A DNA stretch of 64,000 nucleotides from Pyxicephalus adspersus. Lineage: Eukaryota; Chordata; Amphibia; Anura; Pyxicephalidae. The notes beneath the pieces were generated by a model, which saw only the letters and a list, made by a program, of their open reading frames with translations, ran no database searches and was not told the origin of the DNA. Where the stretch lies: NCBI RefSeq assembly GCF_032062135.1, contig NC_092860.1:132370682-132434681 (forward strand), in the 5' to 3' direction. This document shows, piece after piece, positions 12,057-23,985 of this stretch; position 1 is the first letter of the stretch, and each line of letters starts with the position of its first letter. The position numbers and the translations under genes are program-made.

Positions 12057-13617
12057 GAGTGTAGTGGGGCCGGCGTGTGCCGTGCCCCCTCTTCTTTTTT
12101 ACGACTACAAAGGTTAGGTTAGCACAATGTAAATTGCAGTGGCATTCTACCTGCTTTCTGGATTTCCAATCACAGCATTTTAGGGCAGGTTAGGGTAATA
12201 TAAATTGCAATGACATTCTTGCTTCCTTTTTAGTTCAATGTCACTCTCAATGTAGAGCCTGCCAGTCAAAGTAGTGGCTTCCCTCACCGATGCCTTAACT
12301 GTCTACAACAAGCAGGGGTGGACGTTATTTATTTGGAGTTTAGATGCATTGATAAGACATAGAATGAAATTTCATACAAAGAAGCATTCCAGCCTTGACA
12401 AAACTAGTTTTGATTTTGTGAAAATTACAAGAACAAGTAATTAAAGGAAAAAGTTCTAGAAGAATGTCATAAATTATTAATTTTATGTGAACCTGTTATT
12501 TCAGTGGTGACAGAGAGATTGGGCTGCTTGCCTTTTGCAAAGCTTACTTCCTGTTCATGTTCTCATAGAGAAAGACTGCCAACTAATAAACATTCCTTTT
12601 CGTAAAATGATTGATAAGATAAACAACAAGCCGCACAACCAATATAAAGTCAAATAAACAAACATGGGAGTATTTGCATACATATTGGTGACTAATATTA
12701 CCAGCGATTTTCATATAATTTAATTTCAAATTTAGGTGCATTGATTCATTAATTCCAATCAGTGTGGAAGTTTTCCTGCTTGCAGTTGTGAAGGTTCCAA
12801 CATTCTTTTTTTCACATGAAGCTGTTTTTTATAGTGGTCCTTAATATTAATGGCCTGGCTAGAATCAATTTACCTTCCGGTTTGCAAAATAGACATTTTT
12901 ATGGATCGCAAATATGTTTATTTTAGGGTCAAGGAGTCGTTAGCTCAGTGCCCCCATAAAATTTCTACGACATGTCAAAAAGTAGGATTTTAATGGACTA
13001 TTAAATCCCATTCTACTTTATTTCACCTCACTAAACGAGTAAAACTGTCATGTGTAACAAATCCTAAATTCTTAGAAACTTCAATATAAATTGAAATGCT
13101 GATCTTCATTTAAGAAGTAATAGACCAAAACACAAAGTGCAGTAAAAACTATAGTCCGGACAAGCAGCTTTACATGGAGTTGTATGTCGGCCATAAATGT
13201 GGGTAGAGTTGGGTAGGATTAACTCATGTCTGAGACTCAAATCGAGAGATTTACTATCATTCTCTGTCATTCTGACCACTTTTTTTTACCAAAGAGTAAG
13301 TAATAGAAAATCAGTAACAGGGTAAGAAACAGAAATAGAATCCATGAAATTGGTTTTAGCCTTCCCCTTATTTACTACAGAAAAAAAAAACTTTGTCTCT
13401 TTGGCATGGGGCCACCATTATCTGAAAGAAGTATGACATTTTTTTTTCTTTTTTACAGTTTAACATCAATTCTGTGTGTTGTCCTTTCTGGCCAACATGA
13501 AATTGTCTCCTTATGGCCCACTTAGGAAGTTGTTGGAGAGTTTTGGCATGATAAACCTTTGAGTGTGGTCTCATTTCAATCCTGTGTAGCTGTCCAGACC
13601 TGAAAAGTATAGGTTAC
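12057..13617. other. No recognisable feature
   Basis: AT-rich intronic sequence. No exon, RNA gene or identifiable repeat seen. Confidence 0.45.
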
Positions 13618-14016
13618 CATTAAAGCAATACCACTCTTTGCCCTTTTAAGGAAGCACTGGGTGCCGCCATCTTCTTTGCCCTTCTAATGCCTTCTTCCTA
13701 CGTCACCGATCTCGCACTGCACAGGCACAAGAATTGGTGACCTAGATGGGGAAAAAAAAAGAGGACGATCTCACTGAGCATTTTTTTACTCTATTGAAGC
13801 AAAAGCTTCTTCTGTGTATGCCAAAAATCGGACATGCGCAGAAAGAGCAGCCAGTAGCTTTCTGGGATGCATAAAGTATATATCCCCGGAGGCTCTGCAC
13901 TCCTATTCTGCCGCAGTGATCAAGACACCCCCTCCCTAAAAAAAAGGTCATTTTTTCCTTAAAAGAGCTGTCTACCCTTTATGCAAGGTAAGAATTTTAG
14001 TTTAGGTCCACTTTAA
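13618..14016. mobile_element. CG-containing repeat family A, copy 2
   Basis: It shares with the copies at 11085 and 16825 the blocks GCCGCCATCTTCTT, CCTACGTCACCGATCTCGCA, GCAGAAAGAGCAGCCA, CCCCGGAGGCTCTGCA and CTACCCTTTATGCAA, and ends TTTAGGTCCACTTTAA. It is diverged and has no coding. Confidence 0.6.
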
Positions 14017-15043
14017 GCTTGCATTTGTTCAACCATTGGTGAATGACCTTTTTAAACTACAAGTCATTGTAGTTCAAGCTTATGCGGGACTGAGGACTGC
14101 CTCTTTGCTCCAAAGTAACTAACTACATTGGGCCAATCACCAGCTCCTCCACATAAATGAAAAGTAAGACACCCAGCAGTATTGGATATTTACATTCTTC
14201 CCTGAATGGAGTTTCAATGAGCAAAGTAAATCCACACCTGTGGTAAGGGGCCTTACAGCAAATAAGTTGCTTAGTACAGTAACTTTGCTTAAAGGTGCCT
14301 ATTAATGGATTTCAAATTAGGAGTAGTAATCAATTAAATAGTTATTGAAGTATATTTGGTAACTGATATCTTACTTTTTAAAGTACAAATTGTGCAATTT
14401 CATTTCAAACCTTTCTATTTTCTCGAATGCAAATAAAACAACCATGAAAAACAAGGCTTGTAATAAAATAGTTTCAGCTCAGTACTTTTTGCAACCAGGC
14501 ACATCATTCTGCCAAATGATAAATGTTCTCTATTCTCTATATATTGTGCATTTATCTGAAGATCTGCCCCATTCACCCGAAGCAGATATTAGACTTCTCC
14601 ACTGTGCTTATTTTCCTATAATAAACTGGTGGTAAATTGGAAGTTGTGTATACAGAAAGCCTTGAACTTGAAGCAGAAATGTCTGTTTGGCGGTAGCAGT
14701 GGACATCCCCAATAGCAGACATAGCCAGAGTTTCAGTCAGATATAATTTCCTCAGGGAACTATAGGCAAGATGCCAAAGGGTCTATTTCTAAAGCAGTGA
14801 ATCTACCATTAACCAAACATGGTCTGAGGGGAAGTCATTCCCCTCAGTGCATGTAGCAAAAAGCAGTGCATGTAGCAAAAATGTTTGCACTGCTTTATAA
14901 ACGAATGTGTTTCCACTCCGCCCATAGATCATCTGTCCAGCGGCTTGCAGCATCCTTAGCCTCACTTTAGCTGTGCAAAGAATATTTTGAACATCCCCTG
15001 TACCTACTCTGAGGCTGTGCACAGCTGAAGGGGATTTCACAGT
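14017..15043. other. No gene; one short tandem duplication
   Basis: Intronic sequence. CAGTGCATGTAGCAAAAA is repeated in tandem near 14845-14881. Nothing else recognised. Confidence 0.5.
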
Positions 15044-15545
15044 ATGTGCAGCAGCCAATGAGCATACTAATTCCTGGTTCTAATCTTTCCTTGCTATTGG
15101 TTGCTATCCTTATTTATACCCTGCTTGTTCCAGGCTCTGATTGCTGGATTTTCATCCTTGCTGCCTGTGATTTGCTCAGTTATACTATGCCATTTTTGCC
15201 TTTTTGGATTCCTCACCTGTGCCTGGCTCTAGACTACGCTTGTCTGCAGCCTGTCCTGACCTGTGCATGGACTCTAACTACGCTTTCCTACCATCTGCCC
15301 TGACCTCAGTCTGCCTAGACCTTGCCTCTCACTGTCATCCTACGCAGTACCTTATCTTGGCTGTCTCTACACAGAAGCCCTCAGTTCTGCTCGCGACCTG
15401 TTTTCCCCAAAGCAAAGTAGCCCGGTGACCACTAGGGTCACTGGCCCATCATCCTTTGCGGGGTGATCTAGTGAAGACCCGGAGACACTTAGTCTCCACG
15501 TCCCAGATAATCCCACATCAGCTGCCAACGGGTGTAGCCCTAAGA
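15044..15545. mobile_element. LTR-like remnant, probably Ty3/gypsy type
   Basis: A GC-richer, CCTGACC/CCTGTG-rich block of about 500 bp. It includes a TATTTATACCCTG motif at its start and CGGTGACCACTAGGGTCAC followed by GGGGTGATCTAGTGAAGACC near its end. This layout resembles the long terminal repeats of anuran gypsy elements as I remember them. No internal gag-pol sequence or second LTR is present, so a solo LTR or fragment is the most I would claim. The frames at 15046-15428 lie inside it. Confidence 0.4.
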
Positions 15546-16824
15546 CAATGTCTGAGAAGTAATAGCACCTTTACCTAAGACTTTAACAGCTTTAAGGATT
15601 GCAGGAGAACCTACAACTGGTACAAGTAGTTTGCAGTTCTTTTTTGGCAAACTCACAAGCTGGATGTGTGGGAACAAATGCAACTGGTACCTAAGACCAG
15701 AAGTATGCATACAACTGCAGCATGGGAATACTTGCATTAAAAAATATCTTGCAGTGGTTACAAGGTCATTGTGTTTATTCTTTTTTCGAGTTACCCATTA
15801 GGGTGGTAAAATACCATCCAGCTGTTTAGTTTGATCCTATTGATTTTGTTGTATAGTAGTGCAGTAGGACTGTAAATCTCAGGACAAGATGTAGGTGAGC
15901 TTGAAAATGCTGCAGGTACCATCTTGAGACGATGATTTAGGAAGAATATGAACCAATCATTCTGCATATTACAAAGGAGGCATTTTGCATGATAGTGCTC
16001 TATGAATAGGGGAAGTATGGGTGATGCTATGTGGAGACATCCTCAGTTCAATTTGCACTAGAAATGTACTTATGGGTGAAATGCCTACATGTAGGACTAT
16101 TGTTAGTCATCAGTTTAAGCCAAATAACTTTTTTGTTTCGGTATCCTAACTTTAGTAGACTATGTAGCTATTTATACAAGTTAAATTTTTTAATCTATTT
16201 TCCTTGGGTTGGGTTAGTGTGTCTTGAGTATCTCTTCACAAGAGTGCTTCCTGCTATTGTGTAAACATCAATCTAAAAACTGCGTAGGCTTTTAAGATTC
16301 ATGTATTATTTGCTAATATTTTACATTGTTTCCTATTCAGCTATCAAACATATTGTACTAATTTTAGGTTTATTTTGATTAATTTGACAGCAGCATTTCA
16401 AGATTGTCCTTTGGAAGGATTCCAAGCATAGACAGTTAAAAGAAACCTTTAGAAAGTTTATTGAACGTATTTCAACAATGGTTGAACAATGAAGATTACT
16501 TACTCCATTCAAGATGTATTACCTAGTTCAAGATCATCAATTGAAATTCCTTATAAATAGGTCCTTAAGTTTTTAAAGATGGCACTCAGACCAAAATTTG
16601 ATAAAGTGGATTTTTTTAGCTAGTTCCTTCAAAAGAGACTTTTTTGAGTTCTCACACATTTTTAATGTAATATCAATATTTACAGAGGTTTTAACTCTTC
16701 AAGCGTTTTAAAAACAATAAATGTTTTGATAAAGTTGGACTTTACCTTAGCAAGTGGCAGAGCAAAAAAGCTTAATACATCTAACTCATTCTGCTTATCC
16801 AACAATGCAAATCCTTCTGTGGCC
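15546..16824. other. No recognisable feature
   Basis: AT-rich intronic sequence. The 77-codon frame at 16031-16264 has no recognised similarity. Confidence 0.45.
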
Positions 16825-17255
16825 TTACCTTCAATCCCGCAGGGCAGTCCGATCACTCATCAGTCCGCATCGGGTCCTGCCTCGTCTCAGCATCCATCCC
16901 AGAGCTGGTGTTTCGGGCGCTACCATCTTCATCTTCTCTTCCGGGCTCTTTATCCTACGTCACTCAACCCAGGCGTGAAATCGGGTGACGTAGGATGACA
17001 AAAACATTTGCCGATCTCACTGCGCATTCCCTAGCAACTTGGGATGCCTGACGTAGGTATCCCAGAGGCTTTGCACTCTCATTCATTCTTGACCGCCTAG
17101 GCGGGCAAGAATTAGAGGACAGTGCTGCACCCTTTTTTCCTAAAAAACAAAAAGGGTGTTACACCTAAAAAAATAAAAAACAGAATTTTTACGTTACATA
17201 AAAGGGTTCTCTACCCTTTTATGTAAAGTGAAAATTCTGAGTTTAGATATGCTTT
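16825..17255. mobile_element. CG-containing repeat family A, copy 3, with terminal hairpin
   Basis: This is the fullest copy of the family also at 11085. It starts CTTACCTTCAATCCCGCAGG. An internal inverted repeat TCCTACGTCAC/GTGACGTAGGA lies at about 16954-16994. Near the 3' end, TTACATAAAAGGGT and ACCCTTTTATGTAA form a perfect 14-bp hairpin (about 17193-17228), extended outward by CAGAATTTT/AAAATTCTG. No coding. Confidence 0.65.
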
Positions 17256-18954
17256 ACTACTATTCATAGGTGACTTTTAAAAAGTTCTAGCAAACTAAGA
17301 GAAATGGAATCAAGATAATAAAATCAGCATGTTAAAATGGTGTTATTGGCTGACTTGTGTGTCCAATAATTCCTTAGAAGAAACGTGCCAATATTACAAA
17401 ATGACAGCTATGCTTACACAAAAATGCTGCACTGCCAAGTTTCAATGTAAAATAGTTTGTGCAGCTGTGAGAACAAAGTACACTGACTGTGTATACCCAG
17501 TTTACTGGTGTCATGTGGTTAGAAATTTTGTTTTATTGTTTTGAACTGTTTTTTAGGTTGTTTGCTTTTAATTCGATATCTCGAATCTCGATATCTCTTA
17601 AAGATTTTGTTACCAAAAATGAATAACTTGCTTTTATATTACAACAAAAACTTTTTTCTTTGATGGTAGTTCCAGCGAAATGAACAATGCATGTCAATCA
17701 GATAGATTAGCATTAGGGACATTGTGCTAATTTGTCCTATAATATTTTTGGTAATAAAATATGATGTCTGGCCTAATTTTACTTGAAATATGTCTTCCTG
17801 AAATATTGGGTTTCCATAGTAACCCTCGCTACAGACATCTTGTGCGAGCACTTGATGTCCATAAAGCATATGCTTGCTTAATTAGGCGTGTATCTTTCTA
17901 AATCTCTTGCTATTAAGTCATCCTTAACAAGTTGAGGAATAAAGAATATGTACATTCCACCACGAGGGAGCATCGCAGCGCTCTGCTGCACAAATCCAGC
18001 GACAGACTCCCTGTCTTTCCTCATTAACCCTAACAGGAATGTATCGTGGTGACATTATTACTCTGTATTGTTATGGGGGAATTTTAATAATTACCCTTTT
18101 CTACTCCTAATTAGCAAATTTAGTTATTTGCTTTATGATGCAATAAATACCAGCACTCATCATTAAGCTGGCCTCAGACATCATTGGAGATGTAACTATG
18201 ATCTTATAGACTCATCATGTCTTTTGGATAGCTAGATGGTAATATGTGTGTCCACCTTGAAAGGCCACCCTTGGCTAGCTCTAGAATATTCAGCATTCTT
18301 TAAATGTCCAAGGAGAGAGGGTGGCAGATAATTGACACTATTGCCGCAGTACAATGCCTGCAAAATCGTATATCTGGAGTGGGCTATGAGTACAGCTTGA
18401 GCTTATTATTCAACAAAATTAAAATGATTGAATCAAGGAACTGTAAAGTGACCTAGCCACATAGCAAACCTGAGCAGAAGTTAGGTCTGTTTATACAATA
18501 CAATCTATGAAAAGTTCCGTGCCTGGAGATACATTTCAAGACACTTATTATAGCCGATCTTCAGACAATAATATTTCCCCCTTGACAATCCTACCCCAAT
18601 TACCCCCTGAACTAATCACTAGGAAAAAAAACAAATTCCCTATTTTAAATAGTATAAACCGTTTCAACAACTCCTGTTTGTATCTTTTTCTTCCATGCTT
18701 ACATTTGATTCCTTTTTCTGCTATTCACTTTCTATTAGCTGTCCACTGGTTAGGCCCTTTCACAAAAGGAGTATTTTTGTGTATCCAATAGGTGATCACA
18801 TTTTGCTGGTTCCAAAAAGAAGTAGAAGAATTAATGGAGTGAAAGTGCAGCCACTATAATCCAAATTATTTATGTTTTGTAAATAAAAGTTATTTGTATA
18901 TAAATGTTGTAGTTTTTGAGATTCTATTTACAAATTTTGGATCAAGTACGGTAT
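17256..18954. other. No recognisable feature
   Basis: Intronic sequence. TCGATATCTC occurs twice within 17569-17598. The stretch 17940-18060 is slightly GC-richer and unidentified. Confidence 0.45.
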
Positions 18955-19215
18955 TATTGCAAAAAGGGACAGGTGATATCCATTCTGCAGTAAGTATTCT
19001 TACCTGCCTGATCTCTCCAGGAAACTGTCAAAAATGCTTTTCATGCCACACTTGCCAACACCCAAATGCTTGAGTAATAACATCCCAGCTTGGCCAAGCT
19101 GATGACTAAAGATCGCATCTAGGACGTAAAGAAGAAAGAAGATTGTGGCTCCATGCGAAAGGACAGGAACAGGTGAGTATAGTAGGGTATAGTTCTGCTT
19201 TAAAGATCTTGGTCT
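18955..19215 (+). mobile_element. Repeat family B (AAAGGGACAGG...CTTACCTGCCTGATC), copy 1
   Basis: AAAAAGGGACAGGTGAT followed by TTCTTACCTGCCTGATC is shared with the copies at 48652 (same orientation) and 54690 (opposite orientation). It is a non-coding interspersed repeat. The frames at 19000-19402 partly overlap it. Confidence 0.5.
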
Positions 19216-21916
19216 TGTACACTTCATTCTGGGGCACTAAAATGGCTAGCTTGTTAGGGGAATGACATTTCATACATGTTTTCTTAGTATGTGCGGTGTT
19301 GGTGTATCCTTGCACAGTAATTGTAATATGGGAAGTAAAAAGTGTGCCTTTGCTAGTAACCGTTTGTATCAATGAGAGTGTTACCCCTTTCTTGAATAGC
19401 AATATTATCCATAGGTTCTAACCTTTTCATATTCTACCAAAAACTAAGAAAAAAAGTTTTGGCTTGATCTAAAATTTAAATGTGGTTTCCACAGAATACA
19501 ATTTACACAGAAAATACAGATATTTTGGGGCCCAGACTATAACGGTAGTGACTCTGGTATACTTTTGATGTAAGCTAATATAGAATACTAATTTCAGGGT
19601 TTTCTATATATGAATATACAGACAAGGTCCAATGAGGTACGATTAGTCAATTACTTGTAATATTTTCTCCTAAGATATGTCAGTTGCAGGGTTGTCTGGC
19701 TGCTAACCATACGCTGCCATAGCCATTACCATCTATTTCTTCTGTACACATAATTATACACCTTTGGGAAATAAAAGCATGTGCATTCATAGTAAAATTG
19801 CTTACACAAATGATTGTCCAGCAGTCTAAATGTCTGACCTTTATCTCATAAATGTTGTGTCTAGCCATCCTGACTGCCATGGGACCAGTATTTTGTAGAC
19901 TTTTGTGGCAAAAACTAAAAAATAATACAAATATTTTTTTCAAATTAGGCTTGAATATAATTTACAGTAAATCCCTTTGCATTCCTTTTGTTTTATATTA
20001 AAACATTGTATTTCTCATTTAGCATTTCAATTGCTCCTGGCAATGGCATTCTTGGGCCCCCATCTAACTCATCTCTAATTGTCAATGCTTACAAAGGTAT
20101 TAGGTAATGGTTTTGGAAACACTGAGTTGCCAAAGTAAGTGGTTGCTCATTAATTAATTGATTGTTAATTGAAGCTCATTGGTGAAAGTTACTTGATATT
20201 ACTTACTGACTTACTGAACCAGTTTAAAAAGGCTAAATGCAAATAGTGAGACTCTTGCTCCTTTGTATTGAAACAGTGGTCCCTCTGCACAAGCCTTGCA
20301 CTAGATCAAATCTCTTTATTCAGTAGGGAACATGGGCAATGATGATTGGAAAGTTGTGGCTCTGAATTATGACAAATGGGGCGTCCTTTAGCTAACAGAC
20401 TGTGCAGACGGCGTGTTGTTACCTCTGACTAGAATACTGCAACTAACTGGATAACACACAGGATGTCAGAGCGGTCTATCATACAGGGTTTCCTTGTCTG
20501 TGAAATCCACTCTAATGATACATTAAAAAACTAAATGCGTTGAATCAAAGGCAGAATTATTTCAAAAAGTTTCTGGAAATTTTCTAGTATTGAGCTATTA
20601 TGGCTCAGTTGAATGATGATTAATACATTATTGTGTGGCTTTATTTTTATGGCTGACTGGCATATTTTAATGGTTATTAGAATAAATATGATTGATTTTA
20701 TTTTTTGTACCTAAAAAGTTGGTGGTTTCTGTAATTTATTATATGTGAGCCTGAATTAGTAGGAGTGTGTTATACTTCTTCAGTGTCACCACTGCTTCCC
20801 TACAGAAAATCCCACTTTGTATTAGGGAACAGGGGTTTTTTAATGGAGCAGTGTCAAATGGTAATGTTTTAGAATATCAAATATTTCCATAATAGGTTGC
20901 ATTTAAAATGTTGGTTAGAGCTCTATGATGTATAACTGTGGGACTTCATCACATATAGAAGATCTAACCCTTCCATTAACCATCAATGGTGTTATGTGTT
21001 AATGGTAAGAGGGGTGAATATGGGCGTGTGGGGTAGAATGCTGAATGCTGGTGCTCTGCGGTGCCACAGTTATGGAGATAGACAGCCATTCTTACTTGCA
21101 GAAGCTTTAATCCTTTCTTTCTCAGTCCAAACAAAAAACAAAATTATCTGCTCTTCCACTGTAATCGTAAATCTGTCAATATAATATATAGAGGAGCAGA
21201 AAACAAAGTATCCATAAATCAAGATTTGATAAAGACTTTATAGAGAAAGAAGATATATAAACAGCAAGTGAGTTATACCTCTCGGAATGGATAATATATG
21301 ACTCTGGAGTAATCAGTGACATTATGCGGTTCCATGAAGCATAATACAGTGAGATGTAGTGTAGCACTACCAGATTGTAGCTCAGATCAGTAACTATACC
21401 TTTGCTGGCTTTGTATTACACAACTTTGTTCGCTATGATAGAGCAAAACATACAAAATGAGCTTGCATAATATGGTTATACGGATATAGGAGGATTGGTT
21501 TTATTGGTGTTGGTAACAGATCAAGCAATTAACTCTGTAATATTTCTGACCCTCTGGACAGTTTATGAACTGGAATGAAATTGCACAAAAGTATATTTCT
21601 TTTCATTTATTCAGGTGAAATATAAACCAGTAATGTGCTAGTAATGTGCCAGAATCCCAGAATGCTGAACTCTACTTTGTTTGTTAAAAAATGGTTCCCA
21701 TAAATGACACTTCTGAGAATGTTGTTTTTAGTGCAGCAATAACTGGTTCCCCCAACTGACCCCACTCATTACATTGGAAAGTAGTGATGTGAAGGTCAAC
21801 AGTAGCAACTAGTCCATGAGATCAACACATCTATAAGTATTAAAATTCCATGTGGAGGCACTTTAACTCAAAAACTGTGCTTTTTTACTGTACTTGTGGC
21901 TAGAGAGGTACAGTAA
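19216..21916. other. No recognisable feature
   Basis: About 2.7 kb of AT-rich intronic sequence. The stretch 20090-20560 has a more even base composition and could be an unidentified old repeat. Confidence 0.4.
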
Positions 21917-21969
21917 ATTGCTTCTCTGCCCTTTGGCTAGGATCAAGTGTAGTATCCGCTCTTATCAGT
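21917..21969 (+). pseudogene. U2 snRNA-derived head (first 53 nt)
   Basis: The 53 bases from ATTGCTTCTC to TCTTATCAGT align without gaps to the 5' end of vertebrate U2 snRNA, with about six substitutions by my reading. They include the branch-point-recognition block GTGTAGTATC. The match stops abruptly after CAGT. The Sm site and stem-loops III and IV of U2 are absent, so this cannot be a working snRNA. It is joined directly to a non-U2 body (next entry). It could be a retro-pseudogene or the head of a composite SINE. Confidence 0.8.
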
Positions 21970-22565
21970 ATTCAGAAATGGGGATGACATTACCGTCCTT
22001 ACCAGAGGAATGGTGGTGGATCAGTACTGCCTGGCAGGATGCAGAACCAGATATTGATGCTCTGCAAGGGGCTGGACAGGCTCTACTCCCTTGGAAATAG
22101 GGCCAGAGGAGACCACCCCAAGAATAAGCTCCCAGACAGACCCAAATCCACCAAGGGGCTTAGAAGTGCTGAAGCCATGGTGAATTGTCCCACTGGGGGT
22201 GTTTTCTGTGCCCAGGCATATTTTACTTTCGCTGTTTTCAACACTCATTTTAGGGTTGGCTGCAGCTAGTCCTGAATGGGCAATTTTTTACATCCTTGCC
22301 CAGTGTTTACACTGAGCACTTATTTTTTTATTTTTGTTAGATTTATCACTAGTCTGTTTTGGTGTTTCATGCTTGCATGGCGGGTGATGGTGCCTCCAGG
22401 GTAGCAATGACGTTAAGAAGAGCTTCCTGGCCATATGGTTGGTCGCTCTCCATTAGCGGGGTCTCTTTTTTGGGGGTCCCAATCTAGTACTTGATGGGCA
22501 AAAGGAACGGAATCTGCCTGCCTTCAGCTAGGTGGGCCAAGTTAACCCAGAACCCCCTACCCCCC
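21970..22565 (+). mobile_element. Non-U2 body attached to the U2 head
   Basis: About 600 bp, GC-richer than its surroundings, continue from the U2-like head without a visible boundary. They contain phrases such as GGTGGATCAGTACTGCC, CTGCAAGGGGCTGGACAGG and CTAGTACTTGATGGGC. No conserved coding frame is apparent. I do not recognise it. It may be the body of a U2-headed SINE or a truncated LINE fused to U2. The 3' boundary near 22565 is a guess from the change in composition, and I found no target duplication. Confidence 0.4.
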
Positions 22566-23836
22566 CATCTGGTGCAGGAATATTGTATAATATGCATTTT
22601 TTATAGGAAGAAGCTTTGTTGGTAAAGTTTACAGTTTACTCAATAGTGATTGTTCTGTGTAGATAATTGCTTTAGAGAAAGGCTTTTTGGTTCTCTGTCA
22701 AGCATCCTGTTCTCTTTTTTGGGAGGAATGGGGGCAAATGAGAGTAACCTGCAGCAGGAATACAGCAATTCAAAAAGCAGCATCATTGTCTATTAGCAGG
22801 CATTAGAGATCCAACTGAACTGATCACTAACAACCGCTTCCTCTACATTGTTGGGGAACGCCCATATAAACTGTATGTCTAAAACAATTATAAATTAAGT
22901 TGTTTATGGATTTTGGGATTGCAGAGAAGGTGTGGTTTGCCAAAAATACCAGATACTAATTTGCTCACCTCCACTCTAACATTTTAGGGTGGGAACCACA
23001 GAGAAAATCGTTTAGCGTGTTTGGCTAGCACTGAAAAAATACATGGATAGGGTTCTTGATACATTCTTTAACTGATTCTTTAATTTCTCAATGCACTAAC
23101 GCTGTTGGAAGAAACTGATGTGAAGAAACAATTGCAAGGCATTTAAATTAAAAGAATTTTAGTTTGGAAAGTCCTTATTGTCAGACTCTCAGTCCACAGA
23201 GGAATTTTATTCAGTGTAGGCACATTTCTTTGTTATTTCTTCAAGTTAATGCTAATAGCTCCCTTAGGCTGCATGTTCTTTCCTATTACGGTTTGAAAAC
23301 ATTTGTCTTAGCCAGTGTTGAACACATATAAATGTATAATCATTCTGCAAAGGAGGTATTTGTAATTCTTTGTTTAGCTCACATTGCACATTATCTTCCT
23401 TATTAAAGAGACCCAAGACCATGACTGGCCTTATGCAAAAATCTAAATATTCGGTCCTAAATTATCATAAATGTGTATTCTTGTATTTCTTGAAGAAATC
23501 AGACAGCTGACATGGGAGCAGCTGACATGGGAGCAGCTGACACATTTCAGGGGTTCTGATGATTAAAATAACTGCAATAAAGTAACTTTACCCTCAGAGT
23601 TTCCCCCTCCTGTAAGCATGTTTGCAGTGTTAGATTGACAGCATTATGCAAAACAAAAGAGCCCAGAGCTACTGATTATCTTTCTGCTAGGATGAATCTG
23701 CTTTGATCAGGGAGCTTACACATTTCAGAGTATGACCAGAAACCCTCTGTGTTTTTTTGTTTGTGTTTCTTTGTACTAGATTATTATACTATATTACGTA
23801 TTTGTTAGTTGAATATTCTTTTTATAAAGGTCTATG
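22566..23836. other. No gene; short tandem array at 23504-23542
   Basis: Intronic sequence. CAGCTGACATGGGAG is repeated 2.6 times at 23504-23542, exactly. Nothing else recognised. Confidence 0.5.
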
Positions 23837-23985
23837 GGCTTGATTTATTAAAGTTCTCCAAGCCTGGAGAGAATACACTTTCACCAGTGAAGCTAGGTGA
23901 TCAAGCAAACCTGGAATGGATTTCTTCAATGTCATTTGCTAGCAAATGCTATGAATCCTGGACCAGATCCATCCCAGGTATCAAA
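23837..23985. mobile_element. MITE, TTTATTAAAGCTCTCC family, left half
   Basis: GGGCTTGATTTATTAAAGTTCTCC and then GAATACACTTTCACCAGTGAAG and AAACCTGGAATGGAT match the left half of the copies at 47692 and 61637. The right half is lost or unrecognisable beyond about 23985. Confidence 0.7.

Noticed and set aside
15046..15428. Overlapping frames of 85 and 74 codons
   Set aside because: They lie in an LTR-like CCTGACC-rich block and show no conserved protein.
21917..21969. Functional U2 snRNA gene
   Set aside because: Only the first 53 nt are present. The Sm site and 3' stem-loops are missing, and there is no recognisable snRNA promoter upstream.
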